A DNA stretch of 64,000 nucleotides from VAZQ01 sp963739385 (GCA_963739385.1 CAVUAI010000016.1:1-64000), one strand, 5' to 3'. Shown: positions 1-9,730, counted from the stretch's first letter. Translations and numbers: made by a program. Notes: generated by a model from the sequence alone, not told the origin.

Positions 1-240
1 CCAATTGTAACGCGAGCTCTCGGTCGGTCCTTTTCGCGTCCGGCGCCGCTCCCAGGTGCAATTCCGACCACTTCTCAATCAGTCGAGGACAGCAATAGCG
101 GGACTCTGCTTGCTCAGTTGGCCCCAGATTAGCCTTGCACAGCCTTTCGATAATGGCCTGCCGCCCTGGCTTGAAATACGGTTACCAGTGAGCTCTCTTT
201 CCGCAAGTATTGCCGGTGGCAGCAGATTCAGGCGGTGCCT

Positions 241-1453
241 TCACGACCGCTTCTCGCGCAAGCGGACAACCTTGCTTGCAGGCTTGCCTTCAACGAGGGC
301 TGTAACAAAGTTGCCCCACGCTTCGAGCCCTGCGCGATTTTCATCCGCGAAGCTGTGACGTTGATAAACGCCGACAATACCAGCAAGCTGCCGCTGGCGT
401 GATTAAGCACTTTCTCGATCACGGGCAGATTGATGCCAAGCCGTGCCATGCCGCTCGCGCATGTGCGGCGCAAATCATGAAGCGTCCAATGCGGAGTATC
501 CGGAGGCAATAGCGCATCGATCCGCGCTTTGCCTTACTGTACCCGCTGACCGGCGTCGCACCGTTCGTAGTGAAAACAAGATCCGCATCGGCGAGGCGCG
601 GCACTGATTTCAAGATAGCAACAGCAGGAGCGCTGAGCGCCACTTCGTGCGGTTGATTTTTTTATGCGTTCGCGTGGTATCGTCCATAGTCGGGCGTCAA
701 GATCGAGTTCGGACCATCGCATTTGTCCGATTTCTTCGCGGCGCTGCCCTGTCAGCGCCAACAGCTGAACCAATGGGCCAATGGCCAGCCGATTTGGTCA
801 GCGGCCAGCCATACCAAACGCAATTCGTCATCATTGAGCACGCGATCACGCGATTGCTCAGGGGAGGGCGGCTTCACGCCAGCGCACGGCGAGGCCGCGA
901 TGATATCGCGCTCAACGGCCCAGGCGAACATCTTGCGCGTTGCCGCCAACACGCGATTGGCCTCGATCGGCGCGCCGGCATCAACGACGCGATCGAGCAC
1001 ATCGAGGACGTCTCGCCTTGTGATGCTGTCGACGCTGCGACCGCGCCAGCGCGGGAGCACATTGCGGCGTAACAGGCGTTCGGTTTCGCGCGCGGTCTTC
1101 GGACGATTGACGCGCTGGCAGTGACGCTCGATGAACTGTTCCGCCACGGACTCGATGCTGTTGGGCCGAGATGCTCGGGCCTGCGCCTTCTCGTGGCCAG
1201 GATCTCTACCCTCCGCCACTGTTCTCAGAGCTTTGCGCCGAGCGCGCGGGCGGCCTTCAAGTCGATGGCAGGATAAGCGCCGAGCGTGAATTTGCGCGTC
1301 TGCGCCGTGGTGTCGGTATCGAACCGCCCATGATTTTGCGCCACTCGGTTGGACGACAAGGTACAGCCCCGGCAGGTACCCGTCAGCGATTTCACGGCGG
1401 TCGGCTGCGGGCCGCATGGCGTCCACAGCCCGCATGGTCAGACCACGTCTCAT
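241..1453 (-). pseudogene. P4-type tyrosine integrase, multiply frameshifted
   Basis: Tyrosine recombinase that would integrate and excise a genomic island. The 5' part, read from 1453, resembles the DUF4102 arm-binding domain followed by a core-binding domain (SVAEQFIERHCQR, then LLRRNVLPRWRGR). The catalytic part is scattered over several frames: GQRREEIGQMRW (first Arg) near 534-773, HDLRRTCASGMARLG (His-x-x-Arg) near 228-509, and a VYQRH segment with the presumed nucleophilic Tyr in another frame near 310-370. All catalytic blocks survive in order, but at least four frame changes separate them, so no active enzyme is expected. The stop is taken at 241-243. It lies beside a tRNA-Lys 3' fragment, as expected for a tRNA-targeting integrase, and reads away from it, which puts the former island to the left of the window. 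Confidence 0.8.
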
Positions 1454-1621
1454 TTGTCAGTTGCTCCGCAGGGGTAACTGTCGGGTAACAAAAGTAGCGT
1501 GTCTGGGGCTGTCTTGCAATGGCTAGGACACTGGCCGACAAATGCTCGCAAACCGGGATGTAATGGGCCGTTTGGCAGGTTTGTTGTCTGACGGTGTTCG
1601 GTGCTGTCTGGGCCTTTCAAC

Positions 1622-1669
1622 CGTCTCTTAATCAGCGGGTCCTAGGTTCGAGTCCTAGTGCGCCCACCA
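1622..1669 (+). other. 3' fragment of tRNA-Lys(CTT), likely att site
   Basis: The sequence holds an anticodon loop with CTT, a T-arm GGTTCGAGTCC and an acceptor end GCGCCCACCA, matching the 3' half of an alphaproteobacterial tRNA-Lys. No D-arm or 5' acceptor strand precedes it, so this is not a functional tRNA. Together with the neighbouring integrase remnant it is best read as the attachment-site duplication left by island integration. Confidence 0.7.
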
Positions 1670-2116
1670 AATTGCAATAAAGCACAAAGGGTTACGTACG
1701 GGAATTTCGAAAGGTGATAGTGGTTACTTTGATGTCAGCAATGTGTCAGTAAAAATGGCCCCCAATTTCCGTTCCCTCGTCGTCCTAGCCCCATCGCTTG
1801 CCCTGAGCCGACCCGCCGCCGGGCGCTTGAGTTGCTCGCTGTTACCGCAGTGCTTCTTGATCGAGGTGCTGGAGCCAGTCCATTCGGCCCGTGGGACGGC
1901 CTAGCGGCCCGCCGCAGTCTAACTTAGAGCAGCGCAAGCGGCCCTCGGCGCCGGGCACCAACTCGCGTTGGGAGCGTTGTCGATACGGGTGGTGGCTGGA
2001 TGCAGCCGGCCGTGAAACGCATCGCGACCACAGCAGCAAACTGTCGCCACCCACCCGAAATCCAAACGTGTCGCACCCGCCTCCCTGAGTTCGGCGGGGC
2101 GTCTATTCGGAGAGCG
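1670..2116. other. no recognisable gene
   Basis: Between the tRNA fragment and the next gene I see only short frames without homology or a convincing ribosome-binding site. Confidence 0.4.
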
Positions 2117-2416
2117 ATGACGCCAGAGTATCTTGCCACGCGGCTGATGCCGTATCCGCTCCCAACCAAAGACGGCTGGATGCTGCGCACCGTTTGTGAC
2201 ATTCGCTCCTACATGCTGGCGCTACCGAAGAACCGCGAGAGGCGTCCCCACTGGGAACGCGCCCGCATGCTACTCCAGGAAAAAGCTGGTGTGGCCGCGG
2301 TGACCCAGCAGGTTCATCTTGCGCTCTCGAAGGACGACAAATTTGATATCTCCGCGTTCGAAGAGATCAACGGCGCTCGGCGGTGGCGGCGCGCATACAT
2401 GCCGGAGGAAGACTGA
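2117..2416 (+). CDS. small conserved hypothetical protein (YPLPTKDG family)
   Basis: About 99 residues, soluble, no signal peptide. The core reads YPLPTKDGWMLRTV, then DIRSYMLALPKNRE, HWERARMLLQEKAGVAAV and a predicted helical C-terminus. I place the start at the ATG at 2117, where the family-like sequence begins; the frame is open further upstream. A frameshifted paralogue lies at 46363-46625 with the same order (YPLPMKGGDILRT, then HWQYARQLLMEEADMDAVT), which supports this as a real gene. No function is known to me. It stands alone, downstream of the integrase scar. Confidence 0.65.
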   Translation: MTPEYLATRLMPYPLPTKDGWMLRTVCDIRSYMLALPKNRERRPHWERARMLLQEKAGVAAVTQQVHLALSKDDKFDISAFEEINGARRWRRAYMPEED

Positions 2417-2695
2417 AACTGATTCCGCCTTACCGGGCGGGGGTGTGGTGCATAGGAGAAAGCGGGACGGAGGGATTCCAATGGCTTTGAGAATTCATGA
2501 GCCTGAGGCGGAGATGGGCGGCGGGCAAGTCATTAGAGTAAGCAACAAAGACCGACTGATAGCGGGGATCAGTTTCATTTTGAATCGACGCGGTTGCCGC
2601 TCATAAGTCGCTTGAGGATGCGCTTAACAATGCAGTGAAGGTCGAATGGCCCTGGATAGCGATTACGGCAGCTTGTGGACCAGCTCCGGCCATAG

Positions 2696-2839
2696 CTACT
2701 CGATCAACGAGCGCATCTCATCGGACACCGCTTCGATGCGCTCAAAAGGGAGCATTTCCTTGTGCAGTCGCTCAAGATCGGCTGGGGTCATGACCCGGCC
2801 CTCGAAAAGTCGGGACTCGTACTTCCGCTTCTTCGCCAT
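2696..2839 (-). CDS. small hypothetical protein (MAKKRKYE family)
   Basis: A 47-residue basic/helical protein beginning MAKKRKYESRLFEGRV and continuing MTPADLERLHKEMLPFER. I chose the ATG at 2839 because a broken paralogue at 63128-63236 begins in the same way (MAKRRKYEPRIVGDQVV, then MPADLERLHKELREFE). The frame is open upstream, but the extra sequence lacks similarity to the paralogue. Function unknown. Confidence 0.55.
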   Translation of the reverse strand: MAKKRKYESRLFEGRVMTPADLERLHKEMLPFERIEAVSDEMRSLIE

Positions 2840-3066
2840 GTAACGAGTATAGGCGATCCAATGAAGACCGCACCCACTCTGCCCACACCTCTCCGTCATT
2901 CCGGCCTCGTGATCGCAGCGCAATAGAAGCGCCATTCCTGCTCCTGTCTCCGAGGGCCTTTTTTTGTTTCTCGTTTTTGATGTGTTGATCAACTGGGCGG
3001 ATCGGCAGCCCCCGTGCCAGACCTCCGACGTTCGGTAGGGTCTCTGAGCAGTGCCCGACGTTCACT

Positions 3067-3568
3067 TTAGATTTTGCGGCTGTCATAAGCCCAGTGCAGT
3101 AAAGCCTGGTGTTGCCGAGGTCGACACATCGGGTCGCCAGGCTCGCAGTGCTGCTTGATCTGCGCGACGTGCCGCCGGATCGCCTTCCAGCGCTTGATCT
3201 GACGTGCGTCCTCTTCCGGCACGCGGCGGCCCATGTAGTAGCGGCAGTACCACTGGAACCAGCCGCGCGGATCGTCGGGTTGAATCCAGCCTTTCTTGCG
3301 CCAACGGCTGACTGGCATCGACGCCGAAATAATTGAGCGAGCAGTCGCGGCCTGAGGGCGAGAGCTTGGCCCGGGCAAACCACCTCGCAGGAAATTCCTT
3401 GCGGCAATCCGTCATATACTTGCCGCAGAATACGCCAAGTGCGAGCATTTCCTGCGGCGTAAGCTCTGGGCGAAATTCGGGGTCGAAATTGCGCCCCATC
3501 GGCGCAGTGAGGGCGTAATGATAGCCGCGCTGCATCTTATCGTTGACAACTTTGAGCCGACTGACCAT
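3067..3568 (-). pseudogene. conserved hypothetical protein, frameshifted
   Basis: Reading from ATG 3568, the N-terminal part (ending GRDCSLNYFGVDASQPL) is in one frame and the C-terminal part (KKGWIQPDDPRGWFQWY, then CRYYMGRRVPEEDARQIKRW and HQALLHWAYDSRKI) is in the next. Joined, they give one protein of about 165 residues rich in Trp, Tyr and Arg, resembling a widespread uncharacterised Rhizobiales protein. The break is near 3310, within the codons after SQPL. Each half overlaps out-of-frame readings of the other, so the two should not be annotated as separate genes. Function unknown. Confidence 0.65.
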
Positions 3569-3778
3569 CCGACAACATTAATTGATCGTAGCGCCGCGCA
3601 GAAGCCGATTGAGTGAAAGGTCGTTCGGGTCAAACCCAGTTAATGTCCGGTTACCCCTGCGAGCGGACCTCCGCATGTCGTCGTCCGAGGTCTGAGAAGT
3701 GCCAATCAGCGACATCTCCTGATGCGGGGCGAGCGTCCGCCATTCGCGGAACGGGACTTATGGAACATCGGCGCTGGG
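3569..3778. other. intergenic region with short repeat-like sequence
   Basis: Contains AATGTCCGGTTACCC and GAGCGGACCTCCGCATGTC, a degenerate version of the dispersed TGTCCGC/GCGGACA element seen elsewhere in the window. No gene seen. Confidence 0.35.
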
Positions 3779-4768
3779 TCACTCGCCTTTGATGGCCGCC
3801 GCCTTGATGATCGGCCACCACTTCTCGATCTCGGTTCTTTGCAGCGCGCTGAGGGCTTCGGGCGTCTGTTGCTCGCGCGGGACGATCTCTTGCCCGAGCC
3901 TTGCGAGCTCCCGACCCACGGCCGGATCGGCCAATGCGTGCATCGCGGCGAAATTGAGCTTGGCGATCACGGTCCTGGGCGTCCCCTTGGGCGCGAACAG
4001 CCCGCCCCAGATTGAAATGTGCATCTCCGGGAATCCCGCCTCGTCGACCGTCGGGACGTCTGGCGCGGAGGGAAGACGACTGCCACCCGTGACAGCGTAG
4101 GCCCGCAGGAGACTGCCGCTCACCATGGCGAGTGAGCTTGCGGGCGACGGGCACATCACGTCGAGCCGCCCGCCGATCACGTCTTGCAGCGCCAGGGCAG
4201 CCCCGCGATAGGGTACGAACGGCCACGTTGCGCCGGCAGCGCGTTGCAATTCGATGCCGCAGAGGTGCAGCGCGCCGCCTGAACCATTGTGCCCCTGCAC
4301 AACCTTCTCATGGTTTGCCTTCAGCCACGCGATCAATTCTTTCAGCGTGCTTGCCGGGACGGCGGTCTTGCTGACGATCAGAGCGGGACCGCTGACGAGC
4401 AGCGCGACCGGGTCGAAGTCCTTCACCACGTCGTATTGCAGTGGGTAGATGGCGGCATTGACGACGAATTGATCGCCGGAGCCGATGCTGAGCGTGTAGC
4501 CGTCCGGCGCGGCACGCGCGACACGTCCGACGGCGATGCTGCCCCCCGCCCCACCGACGTTTTCAATCACCACCGTTTGGGAGAGCGTCCCCCGCATGTG
4601 CTCGGCCAGGACGCGCGCGATCGCATCAAACAAGCCGCCGGCAGGATAGGGCACGACGATTGTGACCGGGCGCGACGGATAGGTCTGCGCCCAAGCGAAG
4701 CGTGAGACGGCCGGGAGCGCGGCAGCGCCCGCGGCCAGATGCAGAAAATTTCGGCGGGGAAGTTTCAT
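3779..4768 (-). CDS. tripartite tricarboxylate transporter (TctC/Bug) binding protein
   Basis: 329 residues, the usual length for the Bug family of periplasmic solute-binding proteins, which deliver carboxylates or related small molecules. It begins MKLPRRNFLHLAAGAAALPA, a twin-arginine-like signal, and matures near WAQTYPSRPVTIVVPYPAGG. The family landmarks follow in order: PAGG, ENVGGAGGSIAVG, a DVMCPSP segment, PDVPTVDEAGFP and WGGLFAPKGTP. A ribosome-binding site GGAGGT precedes ATG 4768 on the minus strand. That site lies inside a remnant of an unrelated binding-protein gene head (4783-4797), so the leader may have been acquired by recombination. No TctA/TctB membrane partners are in the window, which is common for this amplified family. 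Confidence 0.9.
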   Translation of the reverse strand: MKLPRRNFLHLAAGAAALPAVSRFAWAQTYPSRPVTIVVPYPAGGLFDAIARVLAEHMRGTLSQTVVIENVGGAGGSIAVGRVARAAPDGYTLSIGSGDQFVVNAAIYPLQYDVVKDFDPVALLVSGPALIVSKTAVPASTLKELIAWLKANHEKVVQGHNGSGGALHLCGIELQRAAGATWPFVPYRGAALALQDVIGGRLDVMCPSPASSLAMVSGSLLRAYAVTGGSRLPSAPDVPTVDEAGFPEMHISIWGGLFAPKGTPRTVIAKLNFAAMHALADPAVGRELARLGQEIVPREQQTPEALSALQRTEIEKWWPIIKAAAIKGE

Positions 4769-4782
4769 CGCCGCACCTCCGT

Positions 4783-4890
4783 CTCGCGCCGTCTCATTCG
4801 ATCACCTCGTCGGCGCGGGCGAGCAGCGTCGGCGGGATGGTGAGGCCGAGTGCCTTCGCGGTCTTGAGGTTGATGACCATCTCGTACCAT
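4783..4890 (-). pseudogene. 3' end of a PF04392-type binding-protein gene plus a head scar
   Basis: On the minus strand this reads MVINLKTAKALGLTIPPTLL then ARADEVIE and a stop at 4794-4796, the exact C-terminus shared by the binding-protein array at 34.5-46 kb. It is followed by ATGAGACGGCGCGAG, the usual beginning of the next array gene, which is then cut off and runs into the leader of the TctC-type gene. Only the ends of the gene are present. Confidence 0.75.
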
Positions 4891-5314
4891 TCGAGATTGT
4901 GTTGATGGCGCGATGGGTTAACCAGATCTTGGCCTTAGCATTGTAACAGAATAGGTACGGGAGCTAGCTAGAGCCTTCTCCACGACCGAGGAGCCCTGCT
5001 TGCGAACTCCTTGATCGCTTGACAGCCTGATCTCCCGGCCTTGAGGACAAAAAAATACGCCTGCGCCGGAACAAAACCGCCACCGTCGCAGTCTCCATGC
5101 AGGGACGTGAAGACCGAGGGGAGTTCTCGTCGGAGATCGGTCGCAATGCACCATCCGACCCCCGTACCGCTCGATCCAAGGAAGTTCCCGCTGTCGCTTG
5201 CGTACGGGCTGCGAAGGACGTTCGCGGACGTTGTTTCGATGCCCTTCCCGGCACGGCTGGCGGCGCTCGTGCGCTGTCTGAGTGCCGATGGAACGCTGCC
5301 AGGGGAACCAGGTC
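4891..5314. other. no recognisable gene
   Basis: Several overlapping frames are open on both strands, but none shows a family motif or a good ribosome-binding site. Confidence 0.4.
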
Positions 5315-5707
5315 ATGGGGAACGCACTACCGAAACGCCCGACCGTATTGATCGTCGAGGACGACGCCGACCTCCGCCGCCTGACGGCGGCGATGCTCGA
5401 AGACGAGCAACTGGACATCATCGAATGTGAGAGCGCGGAGGCCGCGCTTGCCGTCATGCTGATGGGCGAGTGTGAGGTCTCCATGATCTTCGCGGACATT
5501 CGGCTGCGCGGGGTCATGGACGGGATCGACCTTGCGCGCGAGGTGAAGGTGCGCTGGCCTCTGCTTCCCGTTGTTCTAACCTCGGGGCATCCGATCGAGC
5601 GCATCCGCGAACTGCCGCCGGGTGTCGCCTACATGCCCAAGCCGTGGAAGCCGCTCAATATCTTGGTGGTCGCCGAGCAGGCGCTAGCGTCTGCGCGGGG
5701 CGACTGA
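5315..5707 (+). CDS. single-domain response regulator (CheY-like receiver)
   Basis: A 130-residue stand-alone receiver domain without an output domain. It shows the acidic pair in VLIVEDDADLRRL, the phosphoacceptor Asp in MIFADIRLRGVMDGIDLA, the Thr/Ser position in PVVLTSGHP and the conserved Lys in YMPKPWKPLNIL. The DIRL/MDGIDLA pattern is typical of Rhizobiales receivers that accept phosphate from HWE-type or hybrid kinases. I chose ATG 5315, which follows CAGGGGAAC at a workable distance; GTG 5282 and ATG 5288 are alternatives. No kinase is adjacent; the hybrid kinase at 41.6 kb is far away. Confidence 0.88.
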   Translation: MGNALPKRPTVLIVEDDADLRRLTAAMLEDEQLDIIECESAEAALAVMLMGECEVSMIFADIRLRGVMDGIDLAREVKVRWPLLPVVLTSGHPIERIRELPPGVAYMPKPWKPLNILVVAEQALASARGD

Positions 5708-5995
5708 TATCGGCAGGCCTCGCAAAACGCGACGTCCGGGATCCGAACGACCTAATGCGGGACAAGCGGGCCCGGGTCGGTTCCCGTACTCGCGTGCCCT
5801 ATCCCGGCGTCGGCGTTTTGCCTTTATCCAGCCTGCCTTGCCGCGAGTGCTCCCCACCGCCCAGGAGGCACAATGACCGGCGTGACAGAATTCGCCGCTG
5901 AACCGCCGAATGAGCTGGAGCCGCGCTTCCTAAGGCGCACTGGGCCACCTTGATCAGATGCGACCGCGCAAATTATGTCCCGGTGTCTCCTGTCG

Positions 5996-6127
5996 ATGAC
6001 ACCGCGGACGCCGAAGTGTGCGCCGGAAACGACGAGCGACCGCGGCGTGACGATGCCGGCCGGCCCGCCGACGCCGGGTGACAGCAAGAACCCAGGCTCA
6101 GAGCAGCATGAGAGAAGCGATGGCTGA
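5996..6127 (+). pseudogene. C-terminal fragment of a proline-rich secreted protein
   Basis: Reads PETTSDRGVTMPAGPPTPGD then SKNPGSEQHERSDG and a stop. This closely matches the C-terminus of the complete gene at 48489-48776 (TTNDRGVTMPADAPTPADSK then NPGSEQRERSDAREE). The signal peptide and N-terminal half are missing here, so this is a broken paralogue. Function of the family unknown. Confidence 0.6.
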
Positions 6128-6600
6128 AGGAAGGCCGCGCCGGCCGGAGGTTCGTCGAGCCAACGGCGCCCCGTGCAATCGATGCGACCAGGATTGCGCG
6201 GTTCTCGGAGCGATGGGGCGGGGTGTCTGGAGGCGGTCCGGCTTCGGGTATGAGAACTTCGCGGCGTCGGGTTGATGGTGTCTTGTGCCACGGCACTTCG
6301 ATCACGTTACGGCTTGGCTTCCGTTTGGGATCGGCACCTTTCGGATTGACGAGCTCGATGACCAACTGGTCCGATTGGACCTCGATCCGGACGACGTGAT
6401 TGTGGAGAGGACTGCGTCCTCGATCGCGGTCGATTCGTTGAGGTGACCTCGAACACATTTTAGGACGACGGGCCGCGCGAGCGCAGTGGCGCAAACCGAT
6501 GATCACGCAAATTGGCCGATCATAAATAGCAGCGGCGCGCAACAGAATGTGACAGGGCAGCGAGGGAGCGTCGCGCACGGCGAGAATGAAGGAGACGCAG

Positions 6601-6960
6601 CTAATTTCGCCTTCGTAGAACCTGAACCAGAATACGGGCCTGTTCCATTTTGCCGGCATAGCGCTTGCACCATCTGCTAAGCCCGAGACGATCTCGAAGC
6701 CGCTTGACCTCCTTTTCTTTGGCGCCAATCTCTTTCTCGGTGAGCGGTGGTTTGACCAACCTCTGGAGCGCTAGCGCCTCAACGCCTTCCACGTCCGGCG
6801 TTAATCGCTCACAGGTGACAGAAGCAACTCTCGCAAAGGCGACCATTTCAGCAAAGGTTGCGCGACCAGGCTGCACGTCCTGCGCTGTCACTGCAGAGCC
6901 GCTGATTGCGAAATAGACTAAGACGACCTGTCCTAACGCTCGCCGTGTGGGTGAAGTCAT
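6601..6960 (-). CDS. hypothetical secreted protein
   Basis: 119 residues from ATG 6960. The N-terminus MTSPTRRALGQVVLVYFAIS GSAVTAQ has a basic stretch, a hydrophobic core and an AxA-like cleavage site, so export to the periplasm is likely. The mature part has two Cys residues (VTCERL, RWCKRY) that could form a disulfide, and a charged helix EKEIGAKEKEVKRLRDRLG. The frame extends upstream to 7116, but the signal peptide fixes the start. I do not recognise the family. Confidence 0.6.
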   Translation of the reverse strand: MTSPTRRALGQVVLVYFAISGSAVTAQDVQPGRATFAEMVAFARVASVTCERLTPDVEGVEALALQRLVKPPLTEKEIGAKEKEVKRLRDRLGLSRWCKRYAGKMEQARILVQVLRRRN

Positions 6961-7373
6961 CGACGTGTCCTCGACCGCAAGCCGCAAAGAGCGGTAACCC
7001 GACGTGCCGGCCGAAAGCCTTAAGGAACCGGCCCTCGGATAGGTGCTCGCTCTGCTCAGCTTGTTCGATGGGTCGACCCTTTTACGGCCAACCCAATTCG
7101 CCAACAATGAGCACAATGGTCTGTCGCGTGACCGTCAATTATGGTCAACTCTTGATCCTTAATGTCGGCGACGAATATCATGTCTCGCTGGGATGGAACG
7201 GATATCCGTTAACTTGGGGCAGTTCGTGGTAACGGGCGAGCCCGTCGCAGTGATGGGCGGCGGAGCCCAATCGGCCGTTGCCAAAGCGGGCGGTGCAAAC
7301 CACCCGTACAAGGACGGGATACCCGTCGATCCAGGCCCAGGGTGGCCGTAAACGAAGGCCAGGAGGTTCGCGG
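6961..7373. other. intergenic region upstream of ctpA
   Basis: No gene seen. It holds the ctpA leader, with the ribosome-binding site AGGAGG at 7361-7366. Confidence 0.4.
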
Positions 7374-8708
7374 ATGATGATGCGCAAAACTTCCCTGATT
7401 CTCCTCGGTGCGGCGGCAGGCGTGGCCGTAACGCTGATCGCAACCCAGCCCCGCATTGTGTTCGATGGGGCACGCGCACAAGCGGCCGCCGCCGATACCT
7501 ACCGGCAGCTGAGCCTGTTCGGCGATGTGTTCGAACGGGTTCGGGCGGACTATGTGGAAAAACCCGACGACAGCAAGCTGATCGAATCGGCGATCAACGG
7601 CATGCTGGCCGGGCTCGATCCGCATTCGAGCTACATGGATTCCAAGAGCTTCCGCGAGATGCAGGTGCAGACCCGCGGCGAGTTCGGCGGTCTCGGCATC
7701 GAGGTGACCATGGAGGACGGCCTAATCAAGGTCGTCGCCCCGATCGACGACACCCCGGCAGCCAAGGCCGGCATCATGGCCAACGACATCATCACCCACC
7801 TCGACGAAGAGCCGGTGCAGGGGCTCACCCTCAACCAGGCGGTCGAGAAAATGCGCGGACCGGAGAACTCCAAGATTAAGCTCAAGATCATGCGCAAGGG
7901 CCAGGACAAGCCCGTCGAGGTCACCATTACCCGCGCGCGCATCCAGGTGCGCTCCGTGCGCTCGCGCCTCGAAGGCGACGACGTCGGCTTTATCCGCGTG
8001 ACCCAATTCAACGAGCAGACCACCGGGGACCTGAAGAAGGCAATCGCCGACCTCTCCACCCAGGCCGGCGATAAGCTCAAGAGTTTCATCATCGACCTGC
8101 GCAACAATCCAGGCGGATTGCTCGATCAGGCGATCTCGGTCTCCGATGCGTTCCTGGAGAAGGGCGAGATCGTGTCGACGCGCGGCCGCACCGCCGAGGA
8201 AACCCAGCGGTTCAATGCGCGCGCCGGGGACCTCATCAAGAACAAGCCGGTCATCGTGCTGATCAACGGCGGCTCGGCCTCGGCCTCCGAAATTGTGGCG
8301 GGTGCGCTACAAGATCACCGGCGCGCGACCGTCATCGGCACACGCTCGTTCGGCAAGGGTTCGGTGCAGACCATCATTCCGCTAGGCTCCGGCAATGGGG
8401 CGCTCCGGCTGACCACCGCGCGATACTTCACCCCGTCCGGACGCTCGATCCAGGCGAAGGGTATCTCGCCCGATATCGAGGTGCTGCAAGAGGTGCCGGA
8501 CGAGCTCAAAGCGCGCACCGACACGAGCGGCGAGGCTTCGCTGCGCGGACACCTCAAGGCCGAAGGCGCCGAGCAGACCGGCTCGCAGTCCTATATCCCG
8601 CCTGATCCGAAGGATGACAAAGCGCTTCATACCGCGCTCGATCTCATCCGCGGCATCCAGAAGAACTCGGCCTACCCGCCGAACCCCAAGACGGCGGTCC
8701 CGAACTAG
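7374..8708 (+). CDS. ctpA: carboxyl-terminal processing peptidase (S41, CtpA-like)
   Basis: Periplasmic serine protease of about 444 residues that trims C-termini of exported proteins. It starts MMMRKTSLILLGAAAGVAVT, an uncleaved or cleavable signal segment, just after AGGAGG. The family order is intact: GLDPHSSYMD, a PDZ domain around GEFGGLGIEVTMEDGLIKVV, then the S41 core with RNNPGGLLDQA, the catalytic Ser in NGGSASASEIVAGALQD and the Lys in GTRSFGKGSVQT. The tail ends NPKTAVPN. In Bradyrhizobium, ctpA usually sits with murein hydrolase and rRNA methyltransferase genes; none are here, so this may be an extra or displaced copy. Its last 210 coding bases plus 34 bases downstream are duplicated at 12415-12658. 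Confidence 0.93.
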   Translation: MMMRKTSLILLGAAAGVAVTLIATQPRIVFDGARAQAAAADTYRQLSLFGDVFERVRADYVEKPDDSKLIESAINGMLAGLDPHSSYMDSKSFREMQVQTRGEFGGLGIEVTMEDGLIKVVAPIDDTPAAKAGIMANDIITHLDEEPVQGLTLNQAVEKMRGPENSKIKLKIMRKGQDKPVEVTITRARIQVRSVRSRLEGDDVGFIRVTQFNEQTTGDLKKAIADLSTQAGDKLKSFIIDLRNNPGGLLDQAISVSDAFLEKGEIVSTRGRTAEETQRFNARAGDLIKNKPVIVLINGGSASASEIVAGALQDHRRATVIGTRSFGKGSVQTIIPLGSGNGALRLTTARYFTPSGRSIQAKGISPDIEVLQEVPDELKARTDTSGEASLRGHLKAEGAEQTGSQSYIPPDPKDDKALHTALDLIRGIQKNSAYPPNPKTAVPN

Positions 8709-8738
8709 GTCGCGCTATCGCCCACGGAACACGGGCGG
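8495..8738 (+). repeat. 244-bp direct repeat, copy 1 (ctpA 3' end)
   Basis: Begins GCCGGACGAGCTCAAAG within ctpA and ends CACGGAACACGGGCGG after its stop. By eye it is identical to 12415-12658, in the same orientation and 3,920 bp away. Confidence 0.9.
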
Positions 8739-9075
8739 TCCCGTCCAAGGCTGTGGGGCCGCCGGGAGGATAGGCGGCGCGAACGTAACAAGATTCTGCA
8801 GGTCAAACGCGAAATAGTCTCTGGGCCAGAATTCGGCTGGATTCGTGGAAATCTGTGCGAGCTTTCAAAGGGATATTTTACAACGACATTTCTGAGTTCG
8901 AGTCCGACCACCTCAGCCAGGCAGACCGGTATTTACCACCCATCAGGTTAATACCGCTCAAGAACGGCGCCGTCCGCTTTGGAGCACGTTTGATACCTTC
9001 CGCCGTGCGCTGCCAGCATGTACATTTCGCAGACGCGTGTTGCTCCCGTCGCTGGTGAAACCGTTGGAGGATCAC
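8739..9075. other. intergenic region
   Basis: No gene seen. The end carries the ribosome-binding site GGAGG (9066-9070) of the GYD-domain gene. Confidence 0.4.
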
Positions 9076-9369
9076 ATGCCAACATTTATTTTAACACTGA
9101 ACTGGACCGAGCAGGGAGTCCGTGGGGTCAAGGAAGCTCCCAAGCGCAGCCAGGCCGCCAAGGAAATGGCTAAAAAACTGGGAGTCGAGGTGAAGCAAGT
9201 CTATCTCACCTCCGGCGAACACGATCTGCTCCTCATTGTCGAATCCGCAAGCGGCGATAATGTAGCTAAATTCGCGCTCGCCACTGGCTCGCTGGGGAAC
9301 GTTCGCACCAGTACCTCGAGAGCCTGGTCCGAGCCCGAATTCCATAAGCTTATCGCTGAACTACCTTGA
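9076..9369 (+). CDS. GYD-domain protein
   Basis: 97-residue soluble protein of the GYD family (ferredoxin-like fold, function poorly known). It begins MPTFILTLNWTEQGVRGVKE and contains the typical LGVEVKQVYLTSGEHDLLLI segment and a C-terminal TSTSRAWSEPEFHKLIAELP. In most members a GYD tripeptide stands where this protein has GEHD, a normal family variation. The start follows GGAGGATCAC directly. It is monocistronic. Confidence 0.85.
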   Translation: MPTFILTLNWTEQGVRGVKEAPKRSQAAKEMAKKLGVEVKQVYLTSGEHDLLLIVESASGDNVAKFALATGSLGNVRTSTSRAWSEPEFHKLIAELP

Positions 9370-9524
9370 GCGTCCGGTTGCGAATGGCCGGGATGACAAT
9401 TTCGCCACAGGCTCTGAACGTGAGTCCGTCGATTTAGGTCGGGCCGTGAACTAAACCTTTTGTCGGCGTGTCGACTGGGGTCGCGCGAATGTCCGATGAT
9501 GGGGTAGACCGGAAAACATTTGCT

Positions 9525-9700
9525 CGCTGTGATCAATCTCAAAACGGCTAAGACGCTCGGCCTCGAGGTGCCGCCGACGCTCTCGCCCGCGCTGACGAGG
9601 TGATCGAATGAGACGGCGCGAGGTCATCACGCTGCTCGGCGGGGCGGCGGTCGTGTGGCCCGTTGCGGCGCGCGCGCAGCACGGCGACCCGGCAAATTGA
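9525..9700 (+). pseudogene. binding-protein gene junction remnant (tail plus head)
   Basis: First comes a tail that reads VINLKTAKTLGLEVPPTL and then loses frame by a one-base deletion before reaching GATGAGGTGATCGAATGA-like sequence. The ATG at 9608 inside that overlap opens a 30-residue frame, MRRREVITLLGGAAVVWPVA ARAQHGDPAN, the signal peptide of a PF04392-type binding protein, stopped at 9698. The two ends are joined as in the array, but both gene bodies are missing. Confidence 0.75.
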
Positions 9701-9701
9701 A

Positions 9702-9730
9702 CCCCGCTCCCTCTAGCGGGGTTTGTTTTT
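9702..9730 (+). terminator. rho-independent terminator
   Basis: Perfect 6-bp stem CCCCGC/GCGGGG with an 8-base loop (9708-9715), followed by TTTGTTTTT. It directly follows the truncated head frame. Confidence 0.8.

Noticed and set aside
8880..8935. tRNA-like TTCGAGTCCG motif (also near 12204)
   Set aside because: No complementary T-stem or acceptor stem around it.
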